NCBI GenBank assembly: GCA_029851415.1
Contig: CM056742.1
Location: 93,176,748-93,240,747 of the forward strand
Reading direction: 5' to 3'
DNA: 64,000 bases
From: Eretmocerus hayati
Taxonomy: Eukaryota; Arthropoda; Insecta; Hymenoptera; Aphelinidae
The position numbers and the translations under genes are program-made. Shown piece by piece: positions 24,547-34,069 of the stretch (positions are counted from its first letter, which is position 1; every line of letters begins with the position of its first letter). The notes beneath the pieces were generated by a model, which saw only the letters and a list, made by a program, of their open reading frames with translations, searched no databases and had not been told where the DNA came from.

Positions 24547-24738
24547 CTATTTGCCCTCAGTAGAAGTAAACACAGGCTGGATATTAGTAGCTCTTATGAG
24601 GCTTTCCCAGGTCTTCAATGAATTTTCAACTTTACTTGAACATACTTTACTTAAACAATCACATGATAGTGATAACATTACAAACATATCCGAAATTGTT
24701 TTGAAGTTCTCAACAAAAACTGCACTAATTTTGCGCAA
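24547..24738 (-). other. Small ORF in the unique core of the foldback element
   Basis: The only non-inverted part of the foldback holds a 63-codon minus-strand ORF, with a 102-codon plus-strand ORF overlapping it. The minus-strand peptide is Ser/Val/Leu-rich without a known motif. It may be a captured host fragment or chance. Confidence 0.2.
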
Positions 24739-25008
24739 ATATTGCCCCGATGATACCTCGCGGGTGCCTCGCGGGGAAGGCGTTACACTTCATATGCTTC
24801 ACAATACATTTGGCCCATCTTCGGGGCAAACCCCGCGGGGAAGGTACCAAAATTTCTGATCGGGACGCTGACTGACACATACAAGTTTTACGTGGTGGTC
24901 ACTAACAACCGAAACCTCGTACAGGCTACAGTCTGTAACGGAGATTAGAGAACCTTCTTATCTCTGTCTATACTGGATAAGACCTGACAATACTGCATCA
25001 GCTGTTAA

Positions 25009-25216
25009 GGGGATGTCGGAGTTCTATCAATATTGTACAGTTACCGACATGGTCGAGTTTTCGGATTTCTCGATGAATTTTTGAGATATCAACAATCTAA
25101 CAAGTAACGCCGATTCTATGAGCCATAAAGAATCGGCGTTACTTAGTAGAATCCCGATATCTCGAAATTTCATCGAGAAATTCGAAAACTCGACAATGTC
25201 GGTATCCGACGTCTTC
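25009..25216. mobile_element. 208-bp TTAA-flanked MITE
   Basis: TTAA lies at 25005-25008 and 25217-25220. The other arm of the host foldback has the single uninterrupted TTAA at 23860-23863, so insertion with TTAA duplication is directly visible. The interior is a near-palindrome: TCGAGTTTTCGGATTTCTCG pairs with its counterpart near 25165-25195, around an AAGTAACGCCGATTCT hairpin. The ends (GGGGATGTCGG / GAAGACGTCGG inward) are imperfect inverted repeats. TTAA duplication points to piggyBac-type mobilisation. Confidence 0.8.
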
Positions 25217-26246
25217 TTAATATCACTTATCACTTCCGCATAAACGGAGGATGGCATGCAGTGCGGAGCATACGCGGAGTGCCAAAGCGGCCGGTTGGGC
25301 TAGTGAGCGCGGGCTAGTTAAGTGAGAGATGCATCACAATCGATTTCCTCGATTTATCTTGTATTTACTCAATTTACTCTAGTTTTGGACGGTTCCATCG
25401 TAAAGCATCGCACGAGAGGCCATTTCCCAGCTCTAGGTCCCATCTTCCACAATATTTTATGCCGAGTGCTGTATAATTAGAGTCCACGAATCGAGAGTAA
25501 GGGAAGACCCAGTCCACGAAGCTTCATGATAAGGCCCGAATTCGACACGATTTTCGGTATTTTCGACTGTTTTTAACAGCTCGTATAAAATCGGGATTTG
25601 AAAGGAACAACCAAATTATTGTTGGGTCTTCAAATAGACACCTGGAAAAACATTTTCTCATAGGTTTGGGGTCGATAAAAAATAAACGATTTTTTTAAAT
25701 TGGCCTTGAAGTTTCACGTTTTTACAAAAATGCCCAACTTAAATCGGCTGTAGATCGTACGTGAGATAAGATAATGACACGTTCTAAAAAGGAAATTGAA
25801 GGTTTTTTCAAGGCCTACAAGTTTTTTCTTCTGCAAAATTTTGCTACGAGGCTTCCATTTTGACCTATACGCCTCCAAAGGTGGTGCAAAGTCGTATTTT
25901 TGGGCCTTTTTTGATGCAACCGTGGGACCTAGCAGATATCAATTTTTTGGACCGGTCAATTTTTTTTCTTGGAAGTGTACGTCATACCGAAAAAAATGCG
26001 CCCAGCTAGGATGAAAAAGATGCATTTGGGTCCGAGCTACGAATTTTCCAAGATAGCGAGAAATAGGCGAAAAACTGCTCAAAAATGGGACTTGGAAAAT
26101 TCGTAGGGCCCGCCATGGGTCCCAAAAAAATCTGAAAAAAATTTTTTTCGACTATATTCTAGTAGTACTAACGGAAAAAAAAATGTTTGGGGCATTTTTA
26201 AATTTCGTCGATTTTCAAAATGTTCACCTTGGTCCAGAATGACCCA

Positions 26247-26955
26247 TATAGATGAGCATATGAAGGATAATAAATATTTACAGGTGCTTGATATATGAGA
26301 ATAATTTTACGTTTCCTTAGGTTTTTTTTGCGTAATGGACTCACTTATCTTACGCGGAGTGAAAGAAAGTAGAGTGAAAGAAATGATTTTTTTTGTTTTG
26401 AGGTTATATCTATTTTCAATTCAGTGAAGCAAAAGCTCCGATCGCAGTAATATTTCAATCTCTCACGGGTCTCGAGATTTAGCGGGGGGCTTTGTGACGA
26501 GGTAAATCGCCACACGCGATACGAAGCATATATTCAGATAGCCGAAACGTTAGGCTAGGATATTAACAGATGATGAATAGCGAGAGAGAGGGGAGAGAGA
26601 GAAAAGAGAGCAAAGGGACAGCTGGCATTGCGATGACGAGCAGCTTGCCGCGAGACGCGAGAGCGAACGGCTGATCTATCCGACGGATCGATGAAGTAAC
26701 GCGATGTACGCGACATGTATTAGTGTGTGTGTGTGTGTATGTGTGTGTCGACCTTCGCCCCGGTCGACGGCCGTACGCGGGTGTGAGATCGAGTGACCAC
26801 CTACAGGAGTGTGGCTGCGTTGCCGTCCGGACCAAGCCCGGGATGAAGGGCCTGCGAGCCGCCCATCCTCGGGATATGTCGGCCCGGGTACGAGGCACCG
26901 GCCTGGAATGCGTGCTGTAAGGACGCACGATATTGGTGAGTCTCTTTCCCGCGAA
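26247..26955. other. Gene-free segment before the non-LTR array
   Basis: It contains a GA-rich tract (26580-26615) and a GT microsatellite (26722-26750). ORFs around 26563-26930 lie in GC-rich sequence on both strands and match no family I know. Confidence 0.4.
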
Positions 26956-27001
26956 CTCTCTCTCTCTCTCTCTCTTTTTTTTTTTTTTTTTCTTTTTTTT
27001 T
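26955..27001. repeat. (CT)n plus poly(T): end of truncated copy 1
   Basis: On the minus strand this is a poly(A) tail running into (GA)n, the 3' junction of the leftmost truncated element copy. Confidence 0.85.
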
Positions 27002-27374
27002 AAGGTGGTTAGAGGGCAAAATCTGCCTCAGGATCCCTCGGATCCGTCCCCAGACACCGGACTGGTTCAGCTTACGTGGACTACGCATAGCCCACGCAGG
27101 CCATACCAGGCGGGACACGGGTTTGGGTGGGGCCCACCGAGAGGTGGGCCCGGCCGTGTAATATCCCTCTCCCCTCGATGTCCGATACCTAGGGCATCGG
27201 GCAATCAAGAAGGAGATCCACCTGCATCTACCATCTCATCCCGGAACCGCGTGAGCATTACTTCAGGATGAGCGGCATGTCTCGCGCTCGATTGCGAGCG
27301 TTTCTCTTCTCCATCTTCTCTCTTCGGCCACTTGTCGGCATCTTCTATCTTCACTCTTCATTGTTCCCTCTCTT

Positions 27375-27379
<5 letters not shown>
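27002..27379 (-). mobile_element. 5'-truncated R1-clade copy 1 (3' UTR type A)
   Basis: About 378 bp, nearly identical to the 3' UTR of the full-length element at 28351-28730 (same CACCGAGAGGTGGGCCCGG and CGGAACCGCGTGAGCATTAC landmarks). On the minus strand it starts right after a (GA)n run and ends in poly(A) and (GA)n. No coding sequence remains. Confidence 0.85.
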
Positions 27380-27425
<46 letters not shown>

Positions 27426-27435
27426 TTTTTTTTTT
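27380..27435. repeat. (CT)n plus poly(T): end of truncated copy 2
   Basis: About 38 bp of CT repeat (27380-27417) followed by T to 27435: poly(A)-(GA)n junction on the minus strand. Confidence 0.9.
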
Positions 27436-27827
27436 AAGGTGGTTGTAGGGCAAATACGCTGCGACGTACAAAGGAGAGGCACCGGTCAGCCAAACACGGC
27501 TGGCCAGCACCTCCCCAACAGTCCCGGGCTGGAATCCGCATCGATACGGACATCCGAACCGGGTAAACCCTCTCTTCCTTCTCCGTTGGCGCTGGCCATC
27601 GGACAAGGGAGAGATCCACCAACTTACCAATCCGGACCCGGCACCGCGTGAGCATTACTTCAGGACCGGTGGCGTCTCGCGCTCAGGATCGAGCGTCCCT
27701 CTTCTCACGGCTCGCAGGGGTTGTTTCTCCTCCTTCGATCTTCTTCCATCTCTTCATTCTTCTTTCTTCTTTCTTCGATCTTCTATCTTCTTCCTTCCCT
27801 CTTCAGTCCAGCTCCCTCTTCAGTCCA
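27436..27827 (-). mobile_element. 5'-truncated related copy 2 (3' UTR type B)
   Basis: About 390 bp. It shares the terminal AAGGTGGTT and the CCGCGTGAGCATTACTTCAGG box with type A, but the middle is a different sequence (CACGGCTGGCCAGCACC landmark). This implies a second, related element family using the same 3' end and the same (GA)n target. Confidence 0.8.
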
Positions 27828-27857
27828 TCTCTCTCTCTCTTTTTTTTTTTTTTTTTT
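27828..27857. repeat. (CT)n plus poly(T): end of truncated copy 3
   Basis: Short CT run (27828-27840) then T to 27857; same junction structure as its neighbours. Confidence 0.85.
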
Positions 27858-28289
27858 AAGGTGGTTGTAGGGCAAATACGCTGCGACGTACGAAGGAGAG
27901 GCACCGGTCAGCCAAACACGGCTGGCCAGCACCTCCCCAACAGTCCCGGGCTGGAATCCGCATCGATACGGCCATCCGAACCGGGTAAACCCTCTCTTCC
28001 TTCTCCGTTGGCGCCGGCCATTCGACAAGGGAGAGATCCACCAACTTACCAATCCGGCCTCGGCACCGCGTGAGCATTACTTCAGGGCCGGCGGCGTCTC
28101 GCGCTCAGGATCGAGCGTCTCTCTTCTCACGACTCGCAGGTGTTGTTTCCCTTTCTTCGATCTTCTTCCATCTCTTCATTCTTCATCTTCTTTCTTCTCT
28201 CTTCTTTCTTCTCTCTTCCCTCTTCAGTCCATCATATTCCTCCTGGAACCATTTGGACCTCTTCTGTTTCCATTTGGACCTCTTCTGTT

Positions 28290-28290
<1 letters not shown>
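27858..28290 (-). mobile_element. 5'-truncated related copy 3 (3' UTR type B)
   Basis: About 430 bp, nearly identical to copy 2 over its first 230 bp. On the plus strand it then enters a TTCTT/CTTCT-rich tract like that in the 3' UTR of the full-length element, including a duplicated CATTTGGACCTCTTCTGTTT box (28249-28288). Confidence 0.8.

Positions 28291-28350
<60 letters not shown>
28291..28350. repeat. (CT)n plus poly(T): 3' end of the full-length element
   Basis: CT repeat at 28293-28322 and 28 T residues at 28323-28350: on the minus strand, the poly(A) tail of the full-length retrotransposon joined to (GA)n. Confidence 0.9.
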
Positions 28351-28353
<3 letters not shown>

Positions 28354-28819
28354 GTGGTTAGAGGGCAAAATCTGCCTCAGGATCCCTCGGATCCGTCCCC
28401 AGACACCGGACTGGTTCAGCTTACGCGGACTACGCATAGCCCACGCAGGCCATACCAGGCGGGACACGGGTGTGGGTGGGGCCCACCGAGAGGTGGGCCC
28501 GGCCGTGTAATATCCCTCTCCCCTCGATGTCCGATACCTAGGGCATCGGGCAATCAAGAAGGAGATCCACCTGCATCTACCATCTCATCCCGGAACCGCG
28601 TGAGCATTACTTCAGGATGAGCGGAGTGTCTCGCGCTCGATTGCGAGCGTTCCTCTTCTCCATCTTCTCTCTTCGGCCACTTGTCGGCATCTTCTATCTT
28701 CACTCTTCATTGTTCCCTCTCTTTCTTCTTTCTTCTCTCTTCTTTCTTCTTTCTTCCCTCTTCAGTGCATCAGATTCCTCCTGGAATCATTTGGGCCTCT
28801 TCTGTTTCAATCGGCAGAG

Positions 28820-31800
28820 TCACTGTAATTCGCCTGCTTCGAGGCGCCTTACTTCCCTCTCTTTCTCCTCTTTGTGGGTCATCACCAGCTTGATGTATCC
28901 GGTGAGTCTATCCCATGTCTCCTGGTTGCGGAGTAAGTACGGGACGAGATTCTCAGGTGTTAGTTGAGCACCCAGCCATTCATCCAGCTCGGCGCGCTCT
29001 CTCCGGGTGTCGCTGCACTTAAACAGGGCATGTTCGGCGTCATCCCATTCGTCCCCGCATGACTGACATGCTGGGGTCGTCCTCTTCTTGAACCTGGTTA
29101 GATAGGAACCGAAGCAACCATGATCGCTCAGTGCCTGCGTCGTCCAGTAGTCCATCTCTCCGTGGGTGCGTTCCGCCCACTTGGCTACGTCACGGATCAG
29201 CCGGTGCGTCCATCTGCCGTTCGCAAATGGCGAATCCCACTCAGTTTGCCAATGCTCAAGGGTGGTTTCCTTCTCGTTGTCGCGGATGATCTCCTTCATC
29301 GTCGGAGTGAGTACTCGTTCGGCTCCGATCACTTTCTGGCGGTCCCAGATCCTCACTCGCTCCGCGACGAGCAAGTGGATGGGCGGAGTACTCGCCAAAA
29401 CGTAAGCCGCATCTCCTGACACAGTGCGGTAGGCACGGATACTCCTCAGGGCCGCTCTTCGGTGGACAGGCCCCATTCTCTTCTCGATGATGGTCTTCTC
29501 TACCCTCTTCCCCCACACGGGTGCACCGTACAGCATGATGGAGGTAATGACGGTGTTGAGAAGTGCGCGCCTCTTTTCCTTGGGTCCTCCGATATTCGGC
29601 ATAAGCCGCTGGAGCGCCGCACCGACCTTGCTCGCCTTCTGGGCGGCTTCCTGGATGTGCTTCTTGAACGACCACTTGTCGTCGAGCCATACACCGAGGT
29701 ATTTCAGCTCTGTCTTCCGTGGAATCTCTTGCCCGTTGATATAAAACCGGGGTAAGTCAAACTTCCTACGCCTTGTGACCACGATTGCTTCGCACTTCTT
29801 GACAGCGAGCTCCAGAAGCCTGCTAATCATCCACTCGTAGACTCGGGCTAGCGCTTCGTTCGCGCGTCTACCCAAGAGTTCCTCGTTGTCAGCCCATACT
29901 ATGAGTCCCGCGTCGTCCGCGAAAGCCACTATTATCACTCCTTCTGGCAGTTCGATAGACAGTAAGCTGTCATACTGGGTGTTCCAGTTGAACGGCCCGG
30001 AGACCGATCCCTGTCCGATTCCGGCGGACAGTACCCGAATCTCTTGTCCCTCGTCGGTGTCGTACACGAGGGTCCTGTTCCGCAGGTAGTCACTCGTGAC
30101 GGCTAGTAGATAGGGGGGCACTTTACCTGCTTGGGATTGATAGACTCGCTCCCAGCTCGCGCAGTTGAATGCGTTCTTTATGTCCAACGCAATGATGGCA
30201 CAGAATCCTCCTCTTCCTTGGTATGGGTTCCCTACCGACGCTTGAACCCGTTCTTGGACCGCCTCGATCGCGTGCACAGTGCTCCGTCCCTTCCGGAACC
30301 CGAACTGCATTGGTGATAGCCCACCGCCTTCTTCGTAGGCTTTTTCCACCCTGTTGAGCACCATCCTCTCGTACATTTTCCCGATATTGTCGAGCATGCT
30401 GAGAGGGCGTTGACCTCCTTGACCCTTAGGTATCAGGACCAGCTTCTGGCGTTTCCACTTGTCCGGGAAAGTTCCCGCGCTCAGACAGATGTTGAAGAGG
30501 TCGAGGAGTAGATCTGGCTTGTATTTGAAGACCAGTTTCAGAGCCTCGTTTGGGATGCCATCCAGGCCAGGGGCCTTGCCGTTCGGCATTCTCTTCGCCG
30601 CTATGAGTAGCTCTTGCATAGTGAAGAGCGGGATGGGGTCTTCGCTCTCCATAGGGAATGTAACTCTGGGTTCTCCTGCTGGGAAGAGGTCTTCCACGAT
30701 GGTGCGCAATGTTGCTGCATCGGTCGGTGCTGGGTTGCCCTTCCGGGGTCGGACCTTTGACATGACCACGCGATATGGCGTGCCCCAGGGGTCTCCGTTA
30801 ACCATGTCGCACAGTTCACCCCAGCACTTCTCTTTGCTCCTCCGGATGGCTAGAACGAGAGCCTTCTTTGCTTCTTTGTACGCTCTGTCATCTTCCGCCA
30901 GCGATGGTCGTTGCAGCTTCCTTGATCGCCATGCGGTCCTCCTTTTCTTGTTGCTCGTTCTTCGGAGAGCCTTGATCTCATCGGTGATCCAGTACTCTGG
31001 TTTCCTCCAGAAACATGGTGTTGTCCTGCGAGGCATCGACGCGTCGCAAGCTCTCGTGATGGCGGATGTTACCATCGCCACAGCCTCGTCCGAGGCGGAG
31101 TTCATCGGGAGATCTTCGACTGTTTCTATCGATTCCCGGAATTTTCCCTCGTCCAGCTTCCGTACCTGCCACCCCGTTGGTCGCGGTCTGCGTGTCGTCT
31201 GTCTCTGTCCGTCAGTCCTAAGTCGAAACCGAATATGTCGATGGTCACTCAGTGTTTCCGTGTCCAGAACTTCCCACGATGTCATACGTCCCATGAGCGA
31301 CGGGCTCATGAACGTCAGGTCGAGGACCGATGATGAACCTCCCTCCCGGGACCGAGTGTCGTGCCGGTAATAGGTGATAACCCCCGTCTCGTTCGCGAGC
31401 ACTAATCCCAATGCCTCCATGGCATCAGCGAGTATTACCCCCCGTCTATCGCGCGGCCCCCCGCTCCAAGTCGGTTCCTTGGAGTTGAAATCTCCCGCGA
31501 TTATAGCTGGGCCCCCCCATTGCCTCACATCCTCTTCTAGGTCGTGGAGCTCGTCTTCAAATTCGTGCGTCTTGAGCGACGGCGAGTAGTAGCAGCTGTA
31601 TACAGCTGTGCCCCCTATGGTCTTTCGAGCATAACCACGGCCACTAACAGCTGGTTCAGTCTCGCGGATCGCGGGATTCGTGATCTGAATTACAGCGGTC
31701 CCCCAGTGATCGAACGTGGAACGGGAAAGTTCGCGCTTCCGAGGCGGTTCGGAGATGATCAGAACATCGATACCCCCTTCCTTGGCGGCAGTGTGTAGGA

Positions 31801-31852
31801 GGTCACAAGCGTCCCCGCTTCTCCTGAGGTTGGCTTGGATGAAGTTAGCCAT
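28820..31852 (-). CDS. ORF2: APE-type endonuclease and reverse transcriptase
   Basis: About 1,010 residues from the ATG at 31852 (the frame stays open upstream to 32077). The order is: R1-type endonuclease opening FIQANLRRS; GDFNSKEPTWSG; SDHRHI (catalytic His); then reverse transcriptase with NGKAPGLDGIP, LIPKGQGGQRPL, QFGFRKGRSTVHAI, IALDIKNAFNCASW, GIGQGSVSGPFNW and the active-site box FADD; LKYLGVWLD; and a C-terminal CCHC-type finger CQSCGDEW--AEHALFKC. This is the usual R1-clade architecture and length. It nicks the target and copies the RNA there (target-primed reverse transcription). The ATG overlaps the ORF1 stop region as ATGgcTAA, so reinitiation after ORF1 is the likely mode of expression. 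All catalytic motifs look intact. Confidence 0.92.
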   Translation of the reverse strand: MANFIQANLRRSGDACDLLHTAAKEGGIDVLIISEPPRKRELSRSTFDHWGTAVIQITNPAIRETEPAVSGRGYARKTIGGTAVYSCYYSPSLKTHEFEDELHDLEEDVRQWGGPAIIAGDFNSKEPTWSGGPRDRRGVILADAMEALGLVLANETGVITYYRHDTRSREGGSSSVLDLTFMSPSLMGRMTSWEVLDTETLSDHRHIRFRLRTDGQRQTTRRPRPTGWQVRKLDEGKFRESIETVEDLPMNSASDEAVAMVTSAITRACDASMPRRTTPCFWRKPEYWITDEIKALRRTSNKKRRTAWRSRKLQRPSLAEDDRAYKEAKKALVLAIRRSKEKCWGELCDMVNGDPWGTPYRVVMSKVRPRKGNPAPTDAATLRTIVEDLFPAGEPRVTFPMESEDPIPLFTMQELLIAAKRMPNGKAPGLDGIPNEALKLVFKYKPDLLLDLFNICLSAGTFPDKWKRQKLVLIPKGQGGQRPLSMLDNIGKMYERMVLNRVEKAYEEGGGLSPMQFGFRKGRSTVHAIEAVQERVQASVGNPYQGRGGFCAIIALDIKNAFNCASWERVYQSQAGKVPPYLLAVTSDYLRNRTLVYDTDEGQEIRVLSAGIGQGSVSGPFNWNTQYDSLLSIELPEGVIIVAFADDAGLIVWADNEELLGRRANEALARVYEWMISRLLELAVKKCEAIVVTRRRKFDLPRFYINGQEIPRKTELKYLGVWLDDKWSFKKHIQEAAQKASKVGAALQRLMPNIGGPKEKRRALLNTVITSIMLYGAPVWGKRVEKTIIEKRMGPVHRRAALRSIRAYRTVSGDAAYVLASTPPIHLLVAERVRIWDRQKVIGAERVLTPTMKEIIRDNEKETTLEHWQTEWDSPFANGRWTHRLIRDVAKWAERTHGEMDYWTTQALSDHGCFGSYLTRFKKRTTPACQSCGDEWDDAEHALFKCSDTRRERAELDEWLGAQLTPENLVPYLLRNQETWDRLTGYIKLVMTHKEEKEREVRRLEAGELQ

Positions 31853-33716
31853 TTCTTCCCCCCCTGCGTCTATATGTCGCCCTCGCGTTTTGGTAGGCTG
31901 TGCAGTTGCTGGAGCCTGACCTGTGGTCAGATCTGGTTCCGATAGCCACGCAGCTGAGGCATTTTGGTTTCTCTTTACAGGTAGCGGCGAGGTGTCCTGG
32001 TTCACCGCACTGGAAGCAGTGTTTCGGTTGACGTTCCTCTGCCTTCTCTTTTCTGCAGCCTGAGGCCTTGTGGCCATACTCTAGGCAGTTATAGCAGCGT
32101 GGGATGCCTCCCTTCTCGCGGATTCTCACTCTGCTCCATCCCACCTTGGGTTCTTTCCAGTCCAGGAGGCGGTGAGCGAGCCTCGCTGGGATGGACACAA
32201 CCGCTGTTTGGGTGCCTCGGGAGCCGTTTCGCAGGCTCTTGACTATTATGGCTCCATCCTCGTTTTCTGGTAGGGCCTTCGCGAGGTCCTTCTGCACTTT
32301 AGTTTTGTCGACATCGTAGTCGACTCCGAGAACCTCGAGGGTCATGCTATTTGCGAGGCAGTGGACGGCCCCTTCTTGCCCGACGACTGGTGTCAGAGCC
32401 GCTTTGATGGCTGCAGCGTCGGTGCCCTTCCTCAGTTCAATGAGGATTTGTCCTTCCTGTGTCTTGCGGATGCCCGTGACTTTAGAGCCCACTTCTCCAT
32501 TAAGGTCATCCGTCTTTATCTTGCGCAGCATATCTGCGTAGCTTAACCCACCTTGGTTTGCCGTGACGAGAACGGCGTCGGATTTCGCTCTTCTTGGCTT
32601 CATCTTTGCCTTCTTTCCAGCGGTGTCACTTGATCGACCGCTTTTCTTTGCCCTCTTTGTATTTCTCTTAGAGACCACTTCCTGCCAAGGCCCGTCCTGC
32701 TTGGGCCTATTAGGAGTCGATGTCGAGCGCGGTGTTTCGAGGGCTCCCGATGGATGTCCGCGTCGCGTCCTCTTCGTATTGTGCTGTTTCTCTTGTCGCG
32801 ATTCCGGTTTATTCGCCCCCCTTCCCTGTGTGCCGCTTCCCGACGCGGCTGGCCCAGAGGGCTGCGCACTCCTCTTCATTTTTAGGGTCTTCTCCGCTTC
32901 GAGAAGTGTCGTCTCGAAAGCCGCTCTCTTCCCTTTGTCTGCCGCAAGTAGGCCTTCGAGGGCGTGGCCAATCTTCTTGAGCTCTTCCATGTCGCCCTGA
33001 GTTCCTTCTGGGATGTTGGAGGCAGACTCGGCTATCCCTATGACCAAGTTCAGGTGGTCGAGGAGAAGATGAGTCTCCTCCTCCATCTGTTCTCGGCACA
33101 TTTTCAAGTCCCTCCATCCTTCCATTAGATCGGGGGCCTTGTCTCCATTTCTTTGTCGACTGGCCTTCTCAGGTGTGGGGAACCGATCGATGTCCATATC
33201 CTCCGGTGTTTTTTGACCTCTTTCGAGTCCGCGGTCGCAGTCCTTGGATGTCAGGGTGTCTTCTGACTTCTGGGACTCCGTGGTGGTGTTAGAGTCCCCT
33301 GAATCCGAGCTGGAATCGGCGGTATCGTCTCCCTTGTTCTTGTCTTGCGTAAGCTGGATCTTGATCGCGGGGTTGATCTTCATCAGCTTGTCTGCCGCCG
33401 CTTGCGCTTCTGCAGCAACCTTCGCGTTCTTCTCTTTTTGGCTCAAGAATGTGAGCTCCGATTGCTTCAGCGTTCGCTTATCTACTTCCTCACCCGGACC
33501 CTTCCTCTTCCTGCTGTTCGGGGTGAGGTCTACTCCTTTCTGGTGTTGGTCCTTTCCTCCAACTATCTTCGCCAGAGGCGTATTTCCATCGCTTGTAGCT
33601 TTACGCGTGAGTCCACCAGCCAAGTGTGCCACTGGTAGCGCGCTTTGCATCGTTGGGCCCCCCCCCCCCAAGATCCGAATGGGGCCCCGCTTTACTTGGG
33701 GAATTCTTGCCGTCAA
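31845..33716 (-). CDS. ORF1: gag-like protein with CCHC zinc knuckles
   Basis: 623 residues. The N-terminal half is charged and low-complexity (Lys/Glu/Ser/Asp rich). About residues 225-305 are helical with a coiled-coil look. About 390-520 resemble the RNA-binding fold of R1-clade gag proteins (YADMLRKIKTD, then VTGIRKTQEGQILIELRKG). The C-terminus has three zinc knuckles: CYNCLEYGHKASGC, CFQCGEPGHLAATC and a longer CLSC--H--C. It binds element RNA and forms the ribonucleoprotein with ORF2. No stop or frameshift is seen. Its last codons overlap the ORF2 start. Confidence 0.9.
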   Translation of the reverse strand: MTARIPQVKRGPIRILGGGGPTMQSALPVAHLAGGLTRKATSDGNTPLAKIVGGKDQHQKGVDLTPNSRKRKGPGEEVDKRTLKQSELTFLSQKEKNAKVAAEAQAAADKLMKINPAIKIQLTQDKNKGDDTADSSSDSGDSNTTTESQKSEDTLTSKDCDRGLERGQKTPEDMDIDRFPTPEKASRQRNGDKAPDLMEGWRDLKMCREQMEEETHLLLDHLNLVIGIAESASNIPEGTQGDMEELKKIGHALEGLLAADKGKRAAFETTLLEAEKTLKMKRSAQPSGPAASGSGTQGRGANKPESRQEKQHNTKRTRRGHPSGALETPRSTSTPNRPKQDGPWQEVVSKRNTKRAKKSGRSSDTAGKKAKMKPRRAKSDAVLVTANQGGLSYADMLRKIKTDDLNGEVGSKVTGIRKTQEGQILIELRKGTDAAAIKAALTPVVGQEGAVHCLANSMTLEVLGVDYDVDKTKVQKDLAKALPENEDGAIIVKSLRNGSRGTQTAVVSIPARLAHRLLDWKEPKVGWSRVRIREKGGIPRCYNCLEYGHKASGCRKEKAEERQPKHCFQCGEPGHLAATCKEKPKCLSCVAIGTRSDHRSGSSNCTAYQNARATYRRRGGRNG

Positions 33717-33985
33717 TGCTGGACATCTTCTTCTTTCTTCTTTTTTCCAGGGCCTGGAATCGCATGCTGGCCGACCCCGGACCAGGCCAGCACGGGTGTG
33801 GTGTGTTGTGTGATGCGTGTTCTGTATAATGTTGGTATGTCTGTGTAATGCTTGAGCAAGCGTAAGTATGGTGCGTGTAGAGTGTAGTGTGTGTGTTAGT
33901 GTAAGTGTAGGACTCGGGTCCGGAGGGGCGTCACTCCCTCAAGCTCCAAGTGCAACCCTAGGGTCACACCCAAAGCCCCCTACGG

Positions 33986-33988
<3 letters not shown>
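33717..33988 (-). promoter_or_regulatory. 5' UTR / internal promoter region of the retrotransposon
   Basis: Non-coding 270 bp between the (GA)n target and ORF1. As non-LTR elements carry their promoter in the transcribed 5' end, this is where it should be. It includes a run of C on the plus strand just inside ORF1 (33659-33668) and AC-rich stretches (33790-33910), but no core promoter word stands out. Confidence 0.45.

Positions 33989-34066
<78 letters not shown>
33989..34066. repeat. (CT)n microsatellite, 5' flank of the retrotransposon
   Basis: 78 bp of pure CT, the (GA)n target in which the element sits. Confidence 0.95.

Positions 34067-34069
<3 letters not shown>

Larger units (their letters stand above)
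22837..26246. mobile_element. Foldback element with about 1.3-kb inverted arms
   Basis: The ends read TGGGTCATTCTGG inward from 22837 and from 26246, flanked by TATA on both sides (22833-22836, 26247-26250). The arms (22837 to about 24350, and about 24745-26246 with one insertion) are near-identical reverse complements for most of their length; shared landmarks include CCATGGCGGGCCCTACG and GCTAGTGAGCGCGGGCTAG. There is no transposase. The only non-repeated core is about 24355-24740. A transcript through it would form a hairpin of over 1 kb. The long arms and 4-bp duplication fit a non-autonomous foldback or MITE-like DNA transposon; the superfamily is unclear. Confidence 0.85.
28351..33988 (-). 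mobile_element. Full-length R1-clade non-LTR retrotransposon in (GA)n
   Basis: The minus-strand layout is: 5' end GACCCCGTAGGGGGC at 33988 immediately next to a 78-bp (CT)n run (33989-34066), a 5' UTR of about 270 bp, ORF1, ORF2, a 3' UTR with a pyrimidine-rich tract, and poly(A)-(GA)n. Both ends abut (GA/TC)n, and the three truncated neighbours end the same way, so insertion is specific for this microsatellite. R1-clade elements are known for sequence-specific targets (rDNA, telomeric or microsatellite repeats). Both ORFs are open, so this copy may have been recently active. Confidence 0.9.

Noticed and set aside
26933..28510. ORFs encoding runs of Ser-Leu and Phe
   Set aside because: They are translations of CT and T tracts joined to 3' UTR sequence of the truncated retrotransposon copies.
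30459..31370. 303-codon plus-strand ORF and other plus-strand ORFs at 29-33.8 kb
   Set aside because: They are shadows of the intact minus-strand ORF1/ORF2, which have clear domain motifs.
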